A stretch of 35,870 bases of DNA from an uncultured Coriobacteriaceae bacterium (GTDB lineage: Bacteria > Actinomycetota > Coriobacteriia > Coriobacteriales > Coriobacteriaceae). Position numbers and translations under genes: made by a program. Shown here one piece after another: positions 7,665 to 18,766 of the stretch. Under the pieces are notes generated by a model that was not told the DNA's origin, made no database searches, and worked only from the letters and a program-made list of their open reading frames with translations. How positions within the stretch are numbered: position 1 is the stretch's first letter; every line of letters starts with the position of its first letter. The DNA lies in assembly GCA_944322175.1 (NCBI GenBank), contig CALUOB010000008.1, positions 1 through 35,870 on the forward strand, in the 5' to 3' direction.

Positions 7665-9686
7665 ATGGCCGATACCGAAGCCGTTCTCGATCCCGCAACT
7701 ACCGACGAGCGCACGCTGCGCCTTGCCAAGCGCACCGCCATGATCGAGGCGGGCGCCAACCCCTATCCCGAGCATTCGAACGTGACGGCCCACGTCGCCG
7801 ACCTTAACGAGCGCTATGCCGAGCTCGAGAACGGCGAGAACACCGAGGACGCCTACACGGTTGCCGGCCGCGTGATGGCCATTCGCAACCAGGGCAAGAT
7901 CGCCTTTGTCGTGCTGCGCGACGCGACCGCCGAGATCCAGCTGTTCTGCCGCGTCAACGCCATGAGCGAGGAGGTGTGGGCCTTCCTGGGCGAGGTCGAC
8001 CTGGGCGACATTATCGAGGCGTCGGGCACCGTTACGCGCACGCGCCGCGGCCAGCTCTCCATCGCGCCCACCGCGCTGCGCCTGCTTTCCAAGAGCGTGC
8101 GTCCCCTTCCCGAGAAGTTCCACGGTCTTTCTGACAAGGAGACCCGCTACCGCCAGCGCTACGTTGACCTCATCATGAACGAGGATGTGCGCGACACTTT
8201 TACCAAGCGCTCCAAGATCCTCTCCGCCTTCCGCCGCTATATGGAGGCCGACGGCTACATGGAGGTCGAGACGCCCATTCTGCAGACCATCCAGGGTGGC
8301 GCCACGGCCAAGCCGTTCATCACGCATTTCAACGCGCTCAACCAGGAGTGCTACCTGCGCATCGCCACCGAGCTGCACTTGAAGCGCCTGCTCGTGGGCG
8401 GCTATGAGCGCGTGTTCGAGCTGGGTCGCATCTTCCGCAACGAGGGCATGGACCAGACGCACAACCCCGAGTTCACCACCATGGAGGCCTATCGCGCCTA
8501 CTCCGATCTTGAGGGCATGAAGGAGCTCGCCGAGGGTGTCATCAAGGCCGCGGCTGCCGCCGTTGGCGCTGGCGAGCAGATCGAGTACCAGGGCCAGACA
8601 ATCGACCTTTCGGGCACGTGGCCCTCTAAGCCAATGACCGAGATCGTCTCCGAGGCCATGGGCCGCAAGCTCGACCTCGACACGCCTATCGAGGAGCTCC
8701 GCGCCGCCGCCGAGGAGTGCGGCATCGAGGTCAAGCCCGAGTGGGGCCCGGGCAAGCTCATTGCCGAGATCTACGACGAGAAGGGCGAGCCCTCCATCGT
8801 CAACCCGACCTTCGTGGTCGACTACCCGGTCGAGGTGAGCCCGCTCGCCAAGCGCTTCGAGGACGACCCGCGCCTCACGCACCGCTTTGAGCTCGTCATC
8901 GCCGGTCACGAGTACGCAAACGCCTTCTCCGAGCTCAACGACCCGGTCGACCAGGCCGAGCGCTTTAAGAAGCAGGTCGAGGAGAAGGCCGGCGGCGACG
9001 ACGAGGCCATGGAGTACGACGCCGACTACGTGCGCGCCCTCGAGTACGGCATGCCTCCCGCGGGCGGCATCGGCATCGGCATCGACCGTGTGGTCATGTT
9101 GCTGACCGACTCCGCGAGCATTCGCGACGTGCTGCTCTTCCCGCACATGCGTCCCGAGAAGGGCGCCGGCCAGGCCATCGCCGCCGCGCGCGCCAAACAG
9201 GAAGCCGACACCGCGGCCGCCAAGGAGGCTGCTGCCGCCGAGGAAGCCGCTGCCCAGGCAGCGCTGTCGGTGGCGCCCAACAAGGTGCCGACGCTCGACT
9301 ACAGCCAGGTGGCCGTTGAACCGCTCTTTGCCGACTACGTTGACTTCGAGACCTTCAGCAAATCCGACTTCCGCGCGGTCAAGGTCAAGGCCTGCGAGGC
9401 GGTTAAGAAGAGCAAGAAGCTGTTGCAGTTCACCCTCGACGACGGCACGGGCACCGACCGCACGATCCTCTCGGGCATCCGCGCCTACTACGAGCCGGAG
9501 GACCTCGTGGGCAAGACCTGCATCGCCATCGTGAACCTCCCGCCGCGCAAGATGATGGGCATCGACTCCTGCGGCATGCTCATCAGCGCCGTGCATGCCG
9601 AGAAGGACGCCGACGGCAACGAGTCCGAGCGCCTGAACCTCCTCATGGTCGACGACGCCATCCCGGCGGGCGCCAAGCTGTACTAA
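7665..9686 (+). CDS. lysS: Lysyl-tRNA synthetase (class II) with C-terminal Trbp111-like tRNA-binding domain
   Basis: Attaches lysine to tRNA-Lys. The 673-residue product has an N-terminal OB-fold anticodon-binding domain (about 64-145), a class II catalytic core with motif 1 around 185-205, motif 2 GRIFRNEGMDQTHNPEFT (254-271) and motif 3 GGIGIGIDRVVMLL (467-480), then the usual LLFPHMRPE (490-498) where bacterial LysRS normally ends. It continues with an Ala/Glu-rich linker (about 503-540) and a second OB domain (about 556-673) with SKSDFRAVKVKACE, LDDGTGTDRTILSGI and NLPPRKMMGIDSCGMLIS, the EMAP-II/Trbp111 fold usually seen at the C-terminus of MetRS. ATG 7665 has AAAGGA upstream; earlier in-frame codons translate to unrelated sequence. 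Monocistronic, with terminators on both sides. Confidence 0.94.
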   Translation: MADTEAVLDPATTDERTLRLAKRTAMIEAGANPYPEHSNVTAHVADLNERYAELENGENTEDAYTVAGRVMAIRNQGKIAFVVLRDATAEIQLFCRVNAMSEEVWAFLGEVDLGDIIEASGTVTRTRRGQLSIAPTALRLLSKSVRPLPEKFHGLSDKETRYRQRYVDLIMNEDVRDTFTKRSKILSAFRRYMEADGYMEVETPILQTIQGGATAKPFITHFNALNQECYLRIATELHLKRLLVGGYERVFELGRIFRNEGMDQTHNPEFTTMEAYRAYSDLEGMKELAEGVIKAAAAAVGAGEQIEYQGQTIDLSGTWPSKPMTEIVSEAMGRKLDLDTPIEELRAAAEECGIEVKPEWGPGKLIAEIYDEKGEPSIVNPTFVVDYPVEVSPLAKRFEDDPRLTHRFELVIAGHEYANAFSELNDPVDQAERFKKQVEEKAGGDDEAMEYDADYVRALEYGMPPAGGIGIGIDRVVMLLTDSASIRDVLLFPHMRPEKGAGQAIAAARAKQEADTAAAKEAAAAEEAAAQAALSVAPNKVPTLDYSQVAVEPLFADYVDFETFSKSDFRAVKVKACEAVKKSKKLLQFTLDDGTGTDRTILSGIRAYYEPEDLVGKTCIAIVNLPPRKMMGIDSCGMLISAVHAEKDADGNESERLNLLMVDDAIPAGAKLY

Positions 9687-9752
9687 GGGGCCGGGAAGTT
9701 CGGGATCCGTGCCTTTTGGCGCTTCTCGTCAAGCCGTGCGTTCGATGAGCTT

Positions 9753-9789
9753 AAGCGGGCCGACCGTGTTTACGGGCGGCCCGCTTTTT
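9753..9789 (+). terminator. Terminator after lysS
   Basis: 10-bp stem AAGCGGGCCG (9753-9762)/CGGCCCGCTT (9777-9786) with a nested 4-bp hairpin in the loop, followed by TTT. Confidence 0.85.
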
Positions 9790-9874
9790 CGTACGCCGAG
9801 GCTTAGCCGCGCAGCGCGCGTGGCTCCGGGCGTGACGCTGCGGTACCATTCAGAGGACGGGGAGGTGCTGCGGC

Positions 9875-10942
9875 ATGCAGGACGGTCAGCTTCATTACCG
9901 CTACGAGAGCGCCCATGCGAACATTAGGCTCGAGCACTACGTGTACCGCATCGGCTCGTACCACTACAACTGGCACGCCGACTTCGAGCTGCTCGCGGTC
10001 GTACGCGGCTCGGTTGAGCTGTGCGTGAGCGGCCAGCGCCATATCCTTGAAGAAGACGATCTGGTTCTCATCAATCCCAACGAGGGGCACGCGACGCTCG
10101 GCCTGGGCCAGGGAAACATCGCGATGGTCCTCCACATCGATCCGACGTTCTTCAAGGGATATTACGACGAGATCATCCGCCTCAATCTGGTGTCTTGCGC
10201 GCAGACGCGCCGCGACCCTCGCTTTGCGGTGATTCGCCGTTGTCTTGCCCAGATGATGGTTTTGGGCACGCGGAGCGATCCTGCCTCTCGCTTGCGTTAC
10301 GACGCCCTGTTCTACCGGCTTGTTTCGGCCGTTGTACCAACCGACGCCGTGCTCGACCGACAGCCGGCGGCATATCGTATTGACCGGCGAGGCAAGGATG
10401 CCGTCGGCAGGTTGGTGTCATACATCGAGGATAACTACCGGGAACGTATTACCCTTGCCGACCTGGCTCAGCGAACGGGTTACAACGCGAGCTACATCTC
10501 GCAGTTGTTCAAGGGTAAGCTCGGTATTAATTTCTCGGAGTATCTGCTCCGGGTGCGTCTTGCGGCGGCGACTGCCGCGCTGAGCGCGAGCGACGCGCGA
10601 GTAAGCGACATTGCGGCTATGCACGGCTTCGCTGACCTAAAGTCGTTCAATGCAGCTTTTCGCAAGACGTTCGGCAAGACGCCCGCTGAGTACCGCAGGC
10701 TCATCACAGACGATAACCGTTCGGGTGATACGTCTTTCAAGCAGGTGTTTGTGTCTGCAGACGATGACTACGTGGGCGCCAAGCTGGCGCGGTACGTCGC
10801 AGAGGGTGCGGGACAGAACATCTACGCAGGTGTGGATCGGCCCTCTCCCGACGGCTCCGAGGTGGTGCGTCGGATGGGAGAGGCGGTTCGCAGCGCCCAA
10901 GCTCTGCTCGCCGAGGCGCTCGAGGCGGCGGATGGCCAATAG
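9875..10942 (+). CDS. AraC-family transcriptional regulator with cupin sensor and extra C-terminal tail
   Basis: DNA-binding regulator of 355 residues. The N-terminal part (about 20-95) reads as an AraC-type cupin sensor: WHADFELLAVVRGSVELCV, then DDLVLINPNEGHA. The paired HTH domain spans about 178-275, with ITLADLAQRTGYNASYISQLFK and the second-helix signature GFADLKSFNAAFRKTFGKTP followed by AEYR. About 80 residues follow the HTH (276-355), unusual because AraC proteins mostly end there; I recognise no domain in this tail. ATG 9875 is preceded by GGGGAGG. It lies just upstream of the ttdAB-carrier genes and in the same direction, so it is the natural candidate to sense tartrate or a related acid; that link is inference. 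Confidence 0.88.
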   Translation: MQDGQLHYRYESAHANIRLEHYVYRIGSYHYNWHADFELLAVVRGSVELCVSGQRHILEEDDLVLINPNEGHATLGLGQGNIAMVLHIDPTFFKGYYDEIIRLNLVSCAQTRRDPRFAVIRRCLAQMMVLGTRSDPASRLRYDALFYRLVSAVVPTDAVLDRQPAAYRIDRRGKDAVGRLVSYIEDNYRERITLADLAQRTGYNASYISQLFKGKLGINFSEYLLRVRLAAATAALSASDARVSDIAAMHGFADLKSFNAAFRKTFGKTPAEYRRLITDDNRSGDTSFKQVFVSADDDYVGAKLARYVAEGAGQNIYAGVDRPSPDGSEVVRRMGEAVRSAQALLAEALEAADGQ

Positions 10943-11444
10943 GGCTGCCACCGCCTTTCCGGCTATTGCCGCAGATTCAGGCGCGTCGAAGAGCAGGGAA
11001 GGGCGCGTGGAGAAAACCGGCCCTTCTCGTGTTCGCGTGCGGGCAGCCGCGGGGCCTCTGCCGCCGCGTGACGATGCCGTAGTCGACCGTTCGCCGGCTG
11101 TGACCAGCCGTTTGCGGTGCGTAGCCCCTTCGGCTCAAAACCCCCTTTTTCTAAAACATCGCCACGAGGAGAATCTTTAGGCCTCTCTGCGGGGCGCCTT
11201 GCTTTGCGCGATCGCCGTAACTTGCGAAACCGCTGCACAGCGCCGCGGCGCGCCGGTTTCGCACCTTTATATCGCAGGACGGAAGAGCGGGTGCCGCATG
11301 CTCGGATCGGCGTCGGCGTCGGCACCCCAACTCATTGACAAACGGAAGGCTCCGCGTGCGCCCGTCTCCTAAAGTTCCAGGTGTAGAAAGCGCAGGCACG
11401 TAGCATAACCTGCGGAAACACGGATAAAAGGAGGTCGAGCCAAC
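10943..11444. promoter_or_regulatory. 502-bp control region upstream of ttdA with two inverted repeats
   Basis: No gene seen. Two inverted repeats stand out: TGCGAAACCG (11223-11232)/CGGTTTCGCA (11254-11263), perfect 10 bp around a GC-rich centre, and GGGTGCCG (11289-11296)/CGGCACCC (11320-11327), perfect 8 bp. A consensus -35 TTGACA lies at 11335-11340 but without a convincing -10 at normal spacing. Either repeat could be an operator or terminate the araC transcript; neither has a T run. Confidence 0.45.
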
Positions 11445-12344
11445 GTGGAGAACAACGAGAACTTGGAGCGGCTGACCAACATCGTCGCCGACTTCACGAG
11501 CTTGGTGGGCAAGCGTCTGCCCGACGACGTTGCGGCGAAGCTCGAGGAGCTGAGCGAGCGGGAGACGAACCCCATGGCGCAGATGATCTACAAGACCATG
11601 GCCGCCAACCAAGAAAAGGCGTGGGAGCTCAACCGTCCATCGTGCCAGGACACGGGCCTCATCCAGATGTTCGTGAGCGTGGGCAGCAAGTTCCCCTACA
11701 TCGACGAGCTGGCCGACGTGCTCAAAGAGGCGGTGTTCCGCGCCACGCAGAAGGCGCCGCTGCGTCACAACACCGTCGAGACCTTCGATGAGAAGAACAC
11801 CTACACCAACGTCGGCACCAAATCCCCGTGGCTGTATTGGGATATCGTTCCCGGTGATGACAGGGTCAAGATCCACGTGTACATGGCGGGTGGCGGCTGC
11901 TCGCTGCCCGGTTCCGGCAAGACCTTCATGCCAGGCGAGGGTTACGAGGCGGTCGTCAAGTTCGTGCTCGACCTTATGACCTCTTACGGCCTGAACGCCT
12001 GCCCGCCGCTCATGGTCGGCATCGGCATCGGCACCTCGATCGACTCCGCGGCCTATATGTCCAAACTCGCACTCATGCGCCCGGTGGGCAGCCGCAACGG
12101 CAATCCGCTGGCCGCGCAGCTCGAAGAGGAGCTCATCGACGCCATCGACAAGGTCGGGCTCGGCCCTCAGGGTCTGGGCGGATCTGCCTCGGTCATGGAC
12201 GTGCATATCGAAAACTCCGCGCGTCATCCGTCCGTGCTGTCTTGCGCGGTCAACGTGGGTTGCTGGTCGCATCGCCGCGGCACCATCGTGATCGATTCCG
12301 ATCTCAACTACGAGCTTCTTACCCACAAGGGGGTTGAACTGTGA
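11445..12344 (+). CDS. ttdA: L(+)-tartrate dehydratase alpha subunit (class I fumarase-like)
   Basis: Iron-sulfur hydro-lyase subunit that, with the beta subunit, dehydrates L-tartrate to oxaloacetate; class I fumarases share the fold. The 299-residue sequence follows the TtdA pattern along its length: [71 protein letters not shown] and GCWSHRRGT. Three cysteines at the family cluster positions are C67 (CQDTG), C186 (ACPP) and C273 (GCWSHRRG). It starts with GTG 11445, with AAAAGGAGGT ten bases upstream. The stop overlaps the ttdB GTG (GTGA), showing coupling. TtdA is preferred over fumarase because of the residue pattern as I remember it and the separate short beta subunit; a related hydroxy-acid substrate is possible. 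Confidence 0.88.
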   Translation: MENNENLERLTNIVADFTSLVGKRLPDDVAAKLEELSERETNPMAQMIYKTMAANQEKAWELNRPSCQDTGLIQMFVSVGSKFPYIDELADVLKEAVFRATQKAPLRHNTVETFDEKNTYTNVGTKSPWLYWDIVPGDDRVKIHVYMAGGGCSLPGSGKTFMPGEGYEAVVKFVLDLMTSYGLNACPPLMVGIGIGTSIDSAAYMSKLALMRPVGSRNGNPLAAQLEEELIDAIDKVGLGPQGLGGSASVMDVHIENSARHPSVLSCAVNVGCWSHRRGTIVIDSDLNYELLTHKGVEL

Positions 12345-12961
12345 AAAAGGTACTCCACACGCCGGTTTCCGCTGAAGATCTGAAAGACATCCACGTCGGC
12401 GACGTCGTTTATCTGACCGGCCACATCACCACCTGTCGCGACGTTGCGCACCGTCGCCTGATCGAGCTTGGTCGCGAGCTGCCTATTGACCTCGACGGCG
12501 GCGCTATCTTCCACGCTGGCCCTATCGTGCGCAGCACGAAGAACGAGGACGGAACCGAGACGCACGAGATGGTCTCGCTCGGGCCTACCACCTCCATGCG
12601 CATGGAGAAGTTCGAGAAAGAGTTCGTCGAGCAGACCGGCGTCAAGGTCATCGTCGGCAAGGGAGGCATGGGCCCCAACACCGAGGCCGGCTGCAAGATC
12701 GGCCCCGCTATCCACTGCGTGTTCCCTGCCGGCTGCGCGGTGCTCGCCGCCACTGAGGTCGAGGAGATCGAGGACGCCAATTGGCGCGAGCTCGGTATGC
12801 CAGAGACTCTGTGGACCTGCCGCGTGAACGAACTCGGTCCGCTGATCGTCTCTATCGACGCCGAGGGTAACAACCTGTTCGAGCAGAACAAAGTTGCGTA
12901 CAACGAGCGCAAAGAGGCCGTGCTCAGCGATCTGTACGAGAAGGTGCACTTCATCAAGTAG
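12341..12961 (+). CDS. ttdB: L(+)-tartrate dehydratase beta subunit
   Basis: Partner of TtdA, 206 residues, corresponding to the C-terminal swivelling domain of class I fumarases. Recognisable segments: [20 protein letters not shown], the block [59 protein letters not shown] and [13 protein letters not shown]. These follow TtdB closely. It starts with GTG at 12341 inside the last codons of ttdA (four-base overlap), a sign of equal expression of the two subunits. Confidence 0.88.
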   Translation: MKKVLHTPVSAEDLKDIHVGDVVYLTGHITTCRDVAHRRLIELGRELPIDLDGGAIFHAGPIVRSTKNEDGTETHEMVSLGPTTSMRMEKFEKEFVEQTGVKVIVGKGGMGPNTEAGCKIGPAIHCVFPAGCAVLAATEVEEIEDANWRELGMPETLWTCRVNELGPLIVSIDAEGNNLFEQNKVAYNERKEAVLSDLYEKVHFIK

Positions 12962-13102
12962 CGCGCCTGCTCGCACTGGCGAGCTTATCTTCTTCGGTGC
13001 CGATGACGCCCTTTTGCAGACGAGCGGTGCTCTCTTTTGCCGGGTGCGGCATTCCCCGGCATTTAGCTGTCTCTTTGCCGCACCCCTTCTGTCTGAGGCG
13101 TA

Positions 13103-13121
13103 CCGCCCCGGTTCGGGGCGG
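13103..13121 (+). other. GC-rich hairpin between ttdB and the carrier gene
   Basis: Perfect 8-bp stem CCGCCCCG (13103-13110)/CGGGGCGG (13114-13121) with a 3-nt loop in the 217-bp gap after ttdB. No T run follows, so it looks like an RNA-stability or attenuating structure rather than a full terminator. Confidence 0.45.
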
Positions 13122-13178
13122 GCCCCTCCGTCTGTTTGGACAATTCGATAGTTCGATGTTGTGGGAGGTGCTTCCCCC

Positions 13179-14546
13179 TTGCTGACCGTTTTGGCTTTCG
13201 CCATGATCGTGTGCTTCATCGTGTTGTTGTCCGTGAAGAAACTCTCGGTCTTCAACGCGCTTACCCTGGTTCCGCTCGTCTTCGGTGTTGTCGCCATGTT
13301 CGCTACTGGTGCGAGTTTCTCCGACTTGTTTTCGTGGATTAATGAAGGCGTGTTCTATACCGTAGATTACGAGTCGCAGCGCACGTCGATGGGCGTTATC
13401 TCGCCTGGCCTGACCATTCTGTTCTCGATCCTTTACTTCGATCTCATGCTCGGCGTTGGCTTGTTTGATCCTGTCGCTGCGTTTTTCATCAAGATGGCCA
13501 AGGGCGATCCGCTCAAGGTGCTCATGTCCACCGTCATGGTTTCGTCGGTCGTTGCGTTTAACGGTGACACCACGACGACGATCATCATCTGCGTGTCGGC
13601 GTTCATCAACCTGTACAAGCAGCTGGGCCTCAGGCTGATTTACCTGGCGATCATCGTCGTGGCGCCCATCGGCATCTGGAATCAGCTTCCCTGGGGAGGT
13701 CCGACTATCGCTGCGGCAACTGCGCAGGGCATCGAGGTCAACGAATTGTTTGCCACGTTGCTCCCCGGCCTTATCGCCGCGCAGATCACCGTTATCGCCG
13801 TCACGTATGTTATCGGCCGCAAGGAGCGCAAGCGTCTCGGCTGGTCGCCAGATGACGCCAAGTCCGTCTCATCCGAGCAGCTCGATCGCATGATCGCCGC
13901 CGTGCGCGACAAGGACGTCGAGCTCAAGCGCCCCAAGCTGTTCGCATTCAATCTTGCGCTGACGCTCGCCGCTGTCGTCCTGCTCATTCAGGGCGAGATC
14001 CACGGCTCGATCATCTTCATGCTCGCCTCGGCCATCGCGCTCGTGGTGAACTACCCGAACGTCGATGAGAGCTCGCAGCGTCTCGAGGACCTCGCCGCCG
14101 ACGTGCTGCCGACCGCGGCGATCACGCTCGGTGCAGGCGTGTTCTCCGGTGTGCTCACGGGCTCCGGTATGGCGACCGCGCTGGCGAATTTCATCGCCGG
14201 CGTCATTCCGACGCAGCTTTCGAGCCACATGGCGCCTATCTATGCCGTCATCGCGACGCCCGCCATCTGTTTTCTGCCGCAGGATGCCTTCTACTTCGGC
14301 ATCGCGTCGGTCATGAAGGACGTTATGGCGCAGTTTGGCATTACGGCCACGCAGGCCGCCGTTGCCTCGATGGTGGGGCAGGCGTTCCGTCTGGTGAGCC
14401 CGGTCATCCCCGCGCTCTACATGCTGTGCGGCGAGTGCAAGCTCAACTTCGCCGAGTTCATGAAGGAGTACGGCAAGTACTACGGACTGGTCCTCCTCAT
14501 TGTTTACCTTGCGGTCTATGGCATTGTTGGTGCGTTGCCCTATTAA
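13179..14546 (+). CDS. CitMHS-family (citrate/dicarboxylate) transporter
   Basis: Integral membrane secondary carrier of about 455 residues, rich in hydrophobic helices (about 11-12 by eye), with a polar cytoplasmic loop near residues 207-250 (RKERKRLGWSPDDAK...). The segment ILYFDLMLGVGLFDPVAAFF followed by GDPLKVL and VAFNGDTTTTIIIC matches CitMHS carriers, which take up metal-citrate or related di/tricarboxylates with protons. Following ttdAB, it most likely imports tartrate or the true substrate of that enzyme (inference). The start is uncertain: GGGAGG at 13163-13168 favours TTG 13179; an in-frame GTG at 13161 overlaps that site and has no RBS of its own. Confidence 0.85.
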   Translation: MLTVLAFAMIVCFIVLLSVKKLSVFNALTLVPLVFGVVAMFATGASFSDLFSWINEGVFYTVDYESQRTSMGVISPGLTILFSILYFDLMLGVGLFDPVAAFFIKMAKGDPLKVLMSTVMVSSVVAFNGDTTTTIIICVSAFINLYKQLGLRLIYLAIIVVAPIGIWNQLPWGGPTIAAATAQGIEVNELFATLLPGLIAAQITVIAVTYVIGRKERKRLGWSPDDAKSVSSEQLDRMIAAVRDKDVELKRPKLFAFNLALTLAAVVLLIQGEIHGSIIFMLASAIALVVNYPNVDESSQRLEDLAADVLPTAAITLGAGVFSGVLTGSGMATALANFIAGVIPTQLSSHMAPIYAVIATPAICFLPQDAFYFGIASVMKDVMAQFGITATQAAVASMVGQAFRLVSPVIPALYMLCGECKLNFAEFMKEYGKYYGLVLLIVYLAVYGIVGALPY

Positions 14547-14878
14547 GGCGACGCCTCTGCCTCGGACCTACCAACGACCCGCCCGGGAACACCTTAGTCG
14601 AAGGACGTTTCGCACGGAGGGCCTCTGGTGTCTTGCCGGCATTACCGAGCCGAGGCAACGCTCACGACGCCGCTGAGCCCGATGAGCGCTTGGTCGACGT
14701 GCTGCGCGACCAGGGTCATCGCGCTGCTTGCCTTTGACGTGCGCCCTTGTGGAGAAGTGCGCTGATGCGTTACGATACTTCAACTCTGGGTAAACAGTCA
14801 CGGAAAACTGTGACGGAGTGCGTAACAGCTCGTCGCGCTCGGGCGCGCGGCTGGGTGCACGCGAAGAGGTGCAAGCGT
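14547..14878 (+). promoter_or_regulatory. Gap between carrier gene and clpC, with probable clpC promoter
   Basis: 332 bp without a credible gene. TTGTGG (14748-14753) and TACGAT (14771-14776) are 17 bp apart and are the best promoter candidate. A 6-bp hairpin TGGTCG (14691-14696)/CGACCA (14707-14712) lacks a T run. I saw no CIRCE, HAIR or CtsR-type operator by eye. Confidence 0.35.
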
Positions 14879-17539
<2,661 letters not shown>

Positions 17540-17593
17540 CCCCTCCGCTCTGTCACGGTTTCGTAAAGCTCGTATCTATCTGCTGTTTGTTAC

Positions 17594-17628
17594 GTGGGAG
17601 GCCGTCTTCGGACGGCCTCCCATGTTCT
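17594..17628 (+). terminator. Terminator after clpC with UUCG tetraloop
   Basis: Stem GGGAGGCCGTC (17596-17606), loop TTCG, GACGGCCTCCC (17611-17621), extendable by T-A and G-T pairs. The T run is poor (TGTTCTAT). TATACT at 17628-17633 overlaps its end and may be the -10 of disA. Confidence 0.7.
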
Positions 17629-17701
17629 ATACTCATAAGGGGACCAGGTGTCCCGCAACGCTACCCAAACGAACCCTTAAACGCGGCACGGAGAGATGCT
17701 C

Positions 17702-18763
17702 ATGAGCACAGCAGACCACAACGATCGTATGAGCGAGGCCATCCGCCTCACGGCTCCCGGACAGCCCCTGCGCACCGCCCTCGACATGATCATCGCGGGC
17801 CATCTCGGTGCGCTTATCTGCGTTGGAGACGTCGAGCGCGTGCTCGAGGTCGGCAACGACGGCTTTCCTCTGAACATCTCGTTTACGTCGCACCGCCTGT
17901 TCGAGCTCTCCAAGATGGACGGCGCCATCGTCATCGACGGCAGCCTGAACCAGATCCTGCGCGCCAACTTTCATCTCAACCCCGATCCTTCGCTCGCCAC
18001 GAGCGAGACGGGTATGCGCCACCGCACAGCGGCGCGCATGAGCGTGCTGACCGACGCCATCGTGATCTCGGTTTCCGAGCGCCGTTCGGTCATCAACGTC
18101 TACGTCAAGGGCAAGAGCTACCAGGTCAAGACGGTCGCTGACATCATGAACACCGTCAACCAGCTGGTCTCGACGCTCCAGACCACGCGAACCTCGCTCG
18201 ACCGCGCGCTCGTCCGCCTGACGGCGCTCGAGCTCGACGACTACGTGACGCTCGCCGACGTGACCGAGATCTTCTCGAACTTTGAGCTTCTCCAGCAGGC
18301 CAAGGAGGGCCTCGAGTACTGTATCGAGCAGCTGGGCAGCCAGGGCAAGCTCGTGCGCATGCAGCTCGAGCAGCTCGCGGGCGACGCCATCGAGGATGAG
18401 TACAACCTTATGATCCGCGACTACGCGGCCGATTCGTCCGAAGAGAACGTAGACACCGTGCGCGAGAAGTTCGCGCAGATGTCGGCGCAGGAGCTTACCA
18501 ACCCCAAGCGCATCGCAAGCGCGCTGGGCTACGAGAACCTCGAGGAAGACTCCGTGCTCACGCCGCTCGGCCTGCGCACGCTCTCGCGCGTGTCGGTGGT
18601 GCGCGACGGCGTTGCCGAGCGCATCGTCGACCAGTACGACTCGTTCCAGGACGTGCTTCGCGAGATCCGCAAGAATCCCGAGCGCCTGCGCGACTTCGGC
18701 GTGAACAACCCGATGATTCTCGCCAACACGCTCGACCGCATGCAGGACCAGCGAGGGGAGTAG
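17702..18763 (+). CDS. disA: DNA integrity scanning diadenylate cyclase DisA
   Basis: Makes the second messenger c-di-AMP from two ATP and scans DNA for branched structures. The 353-residue protein begins its homology at IRLTAPGQPLRTALDMI; the DAC domain carries the catalytic DGA (73-75, in MDGAIVIDGSLNQILRANF) and RHR (106-108, in GMRHRTAARMS) motifs. A helical spine follows (about 150-285) and a C-terminal helix-hairpin-helix DNA-binding domain (about 290-350). ATG 17702 is preferred over the in-frame ATG at 17696 because GGAG at 17690-17693 is then eight bases away. It overlaps no neighbour but is only three bases from ispD, so the two are cotranscribed. Confidence 0.95.
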   Translation: MSTADHNDRMSEAIRLTAPGQPLRTALDMIIAGHLGALICVGDVERVLEVGNDGFPLNISFTSHRLFELSKMDGAIVIDGSLNQILRANFHLNPDPSLATSETGMRHRTAARMSVLTDAIVISVSERRSVINVYVKGKSYQVKTVADIMNTVNQLVSTLQTTRTSLDRALVRLTALELDDYVTLADVTEIFSNFELLQQAKEGLEYCIEQLGSQGKLVRMQLEQLAGDAIEDEYNLMIRDYAADSSEENVDTVREKFAQMSAQELTNPKRIASALGYENLEEDSVLTPLGLRTLSRVSVVRDGVAERIVDQYDSFQDVLREIRKNPERLRDFGVNNPMILANTLDRMQDQRGE

Positions 18764-18766
18764 CCG

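Noticed and set aside
7650-9596. 648-residue open frame antisense to lysS, and similar long antisense frames over disA-ispD (17633-19705) and the phosphoglucomutase gene (33570-35504)
   Set aside because: They mirror strongly recognisable genes on the other strand, have compositions rich in His/Arg/Gly typical of shadow frames in GC-rich DNA, and lack family motifs.
14740-14878. Heat-shock operator (CIRCE, HAIR or CtsR box) upstream of clpC
   Set aside because: Looked for by eye; no good match. The partial repeats around CAGTCAC and CTGTGAC do not fit any of these consensus sequences.
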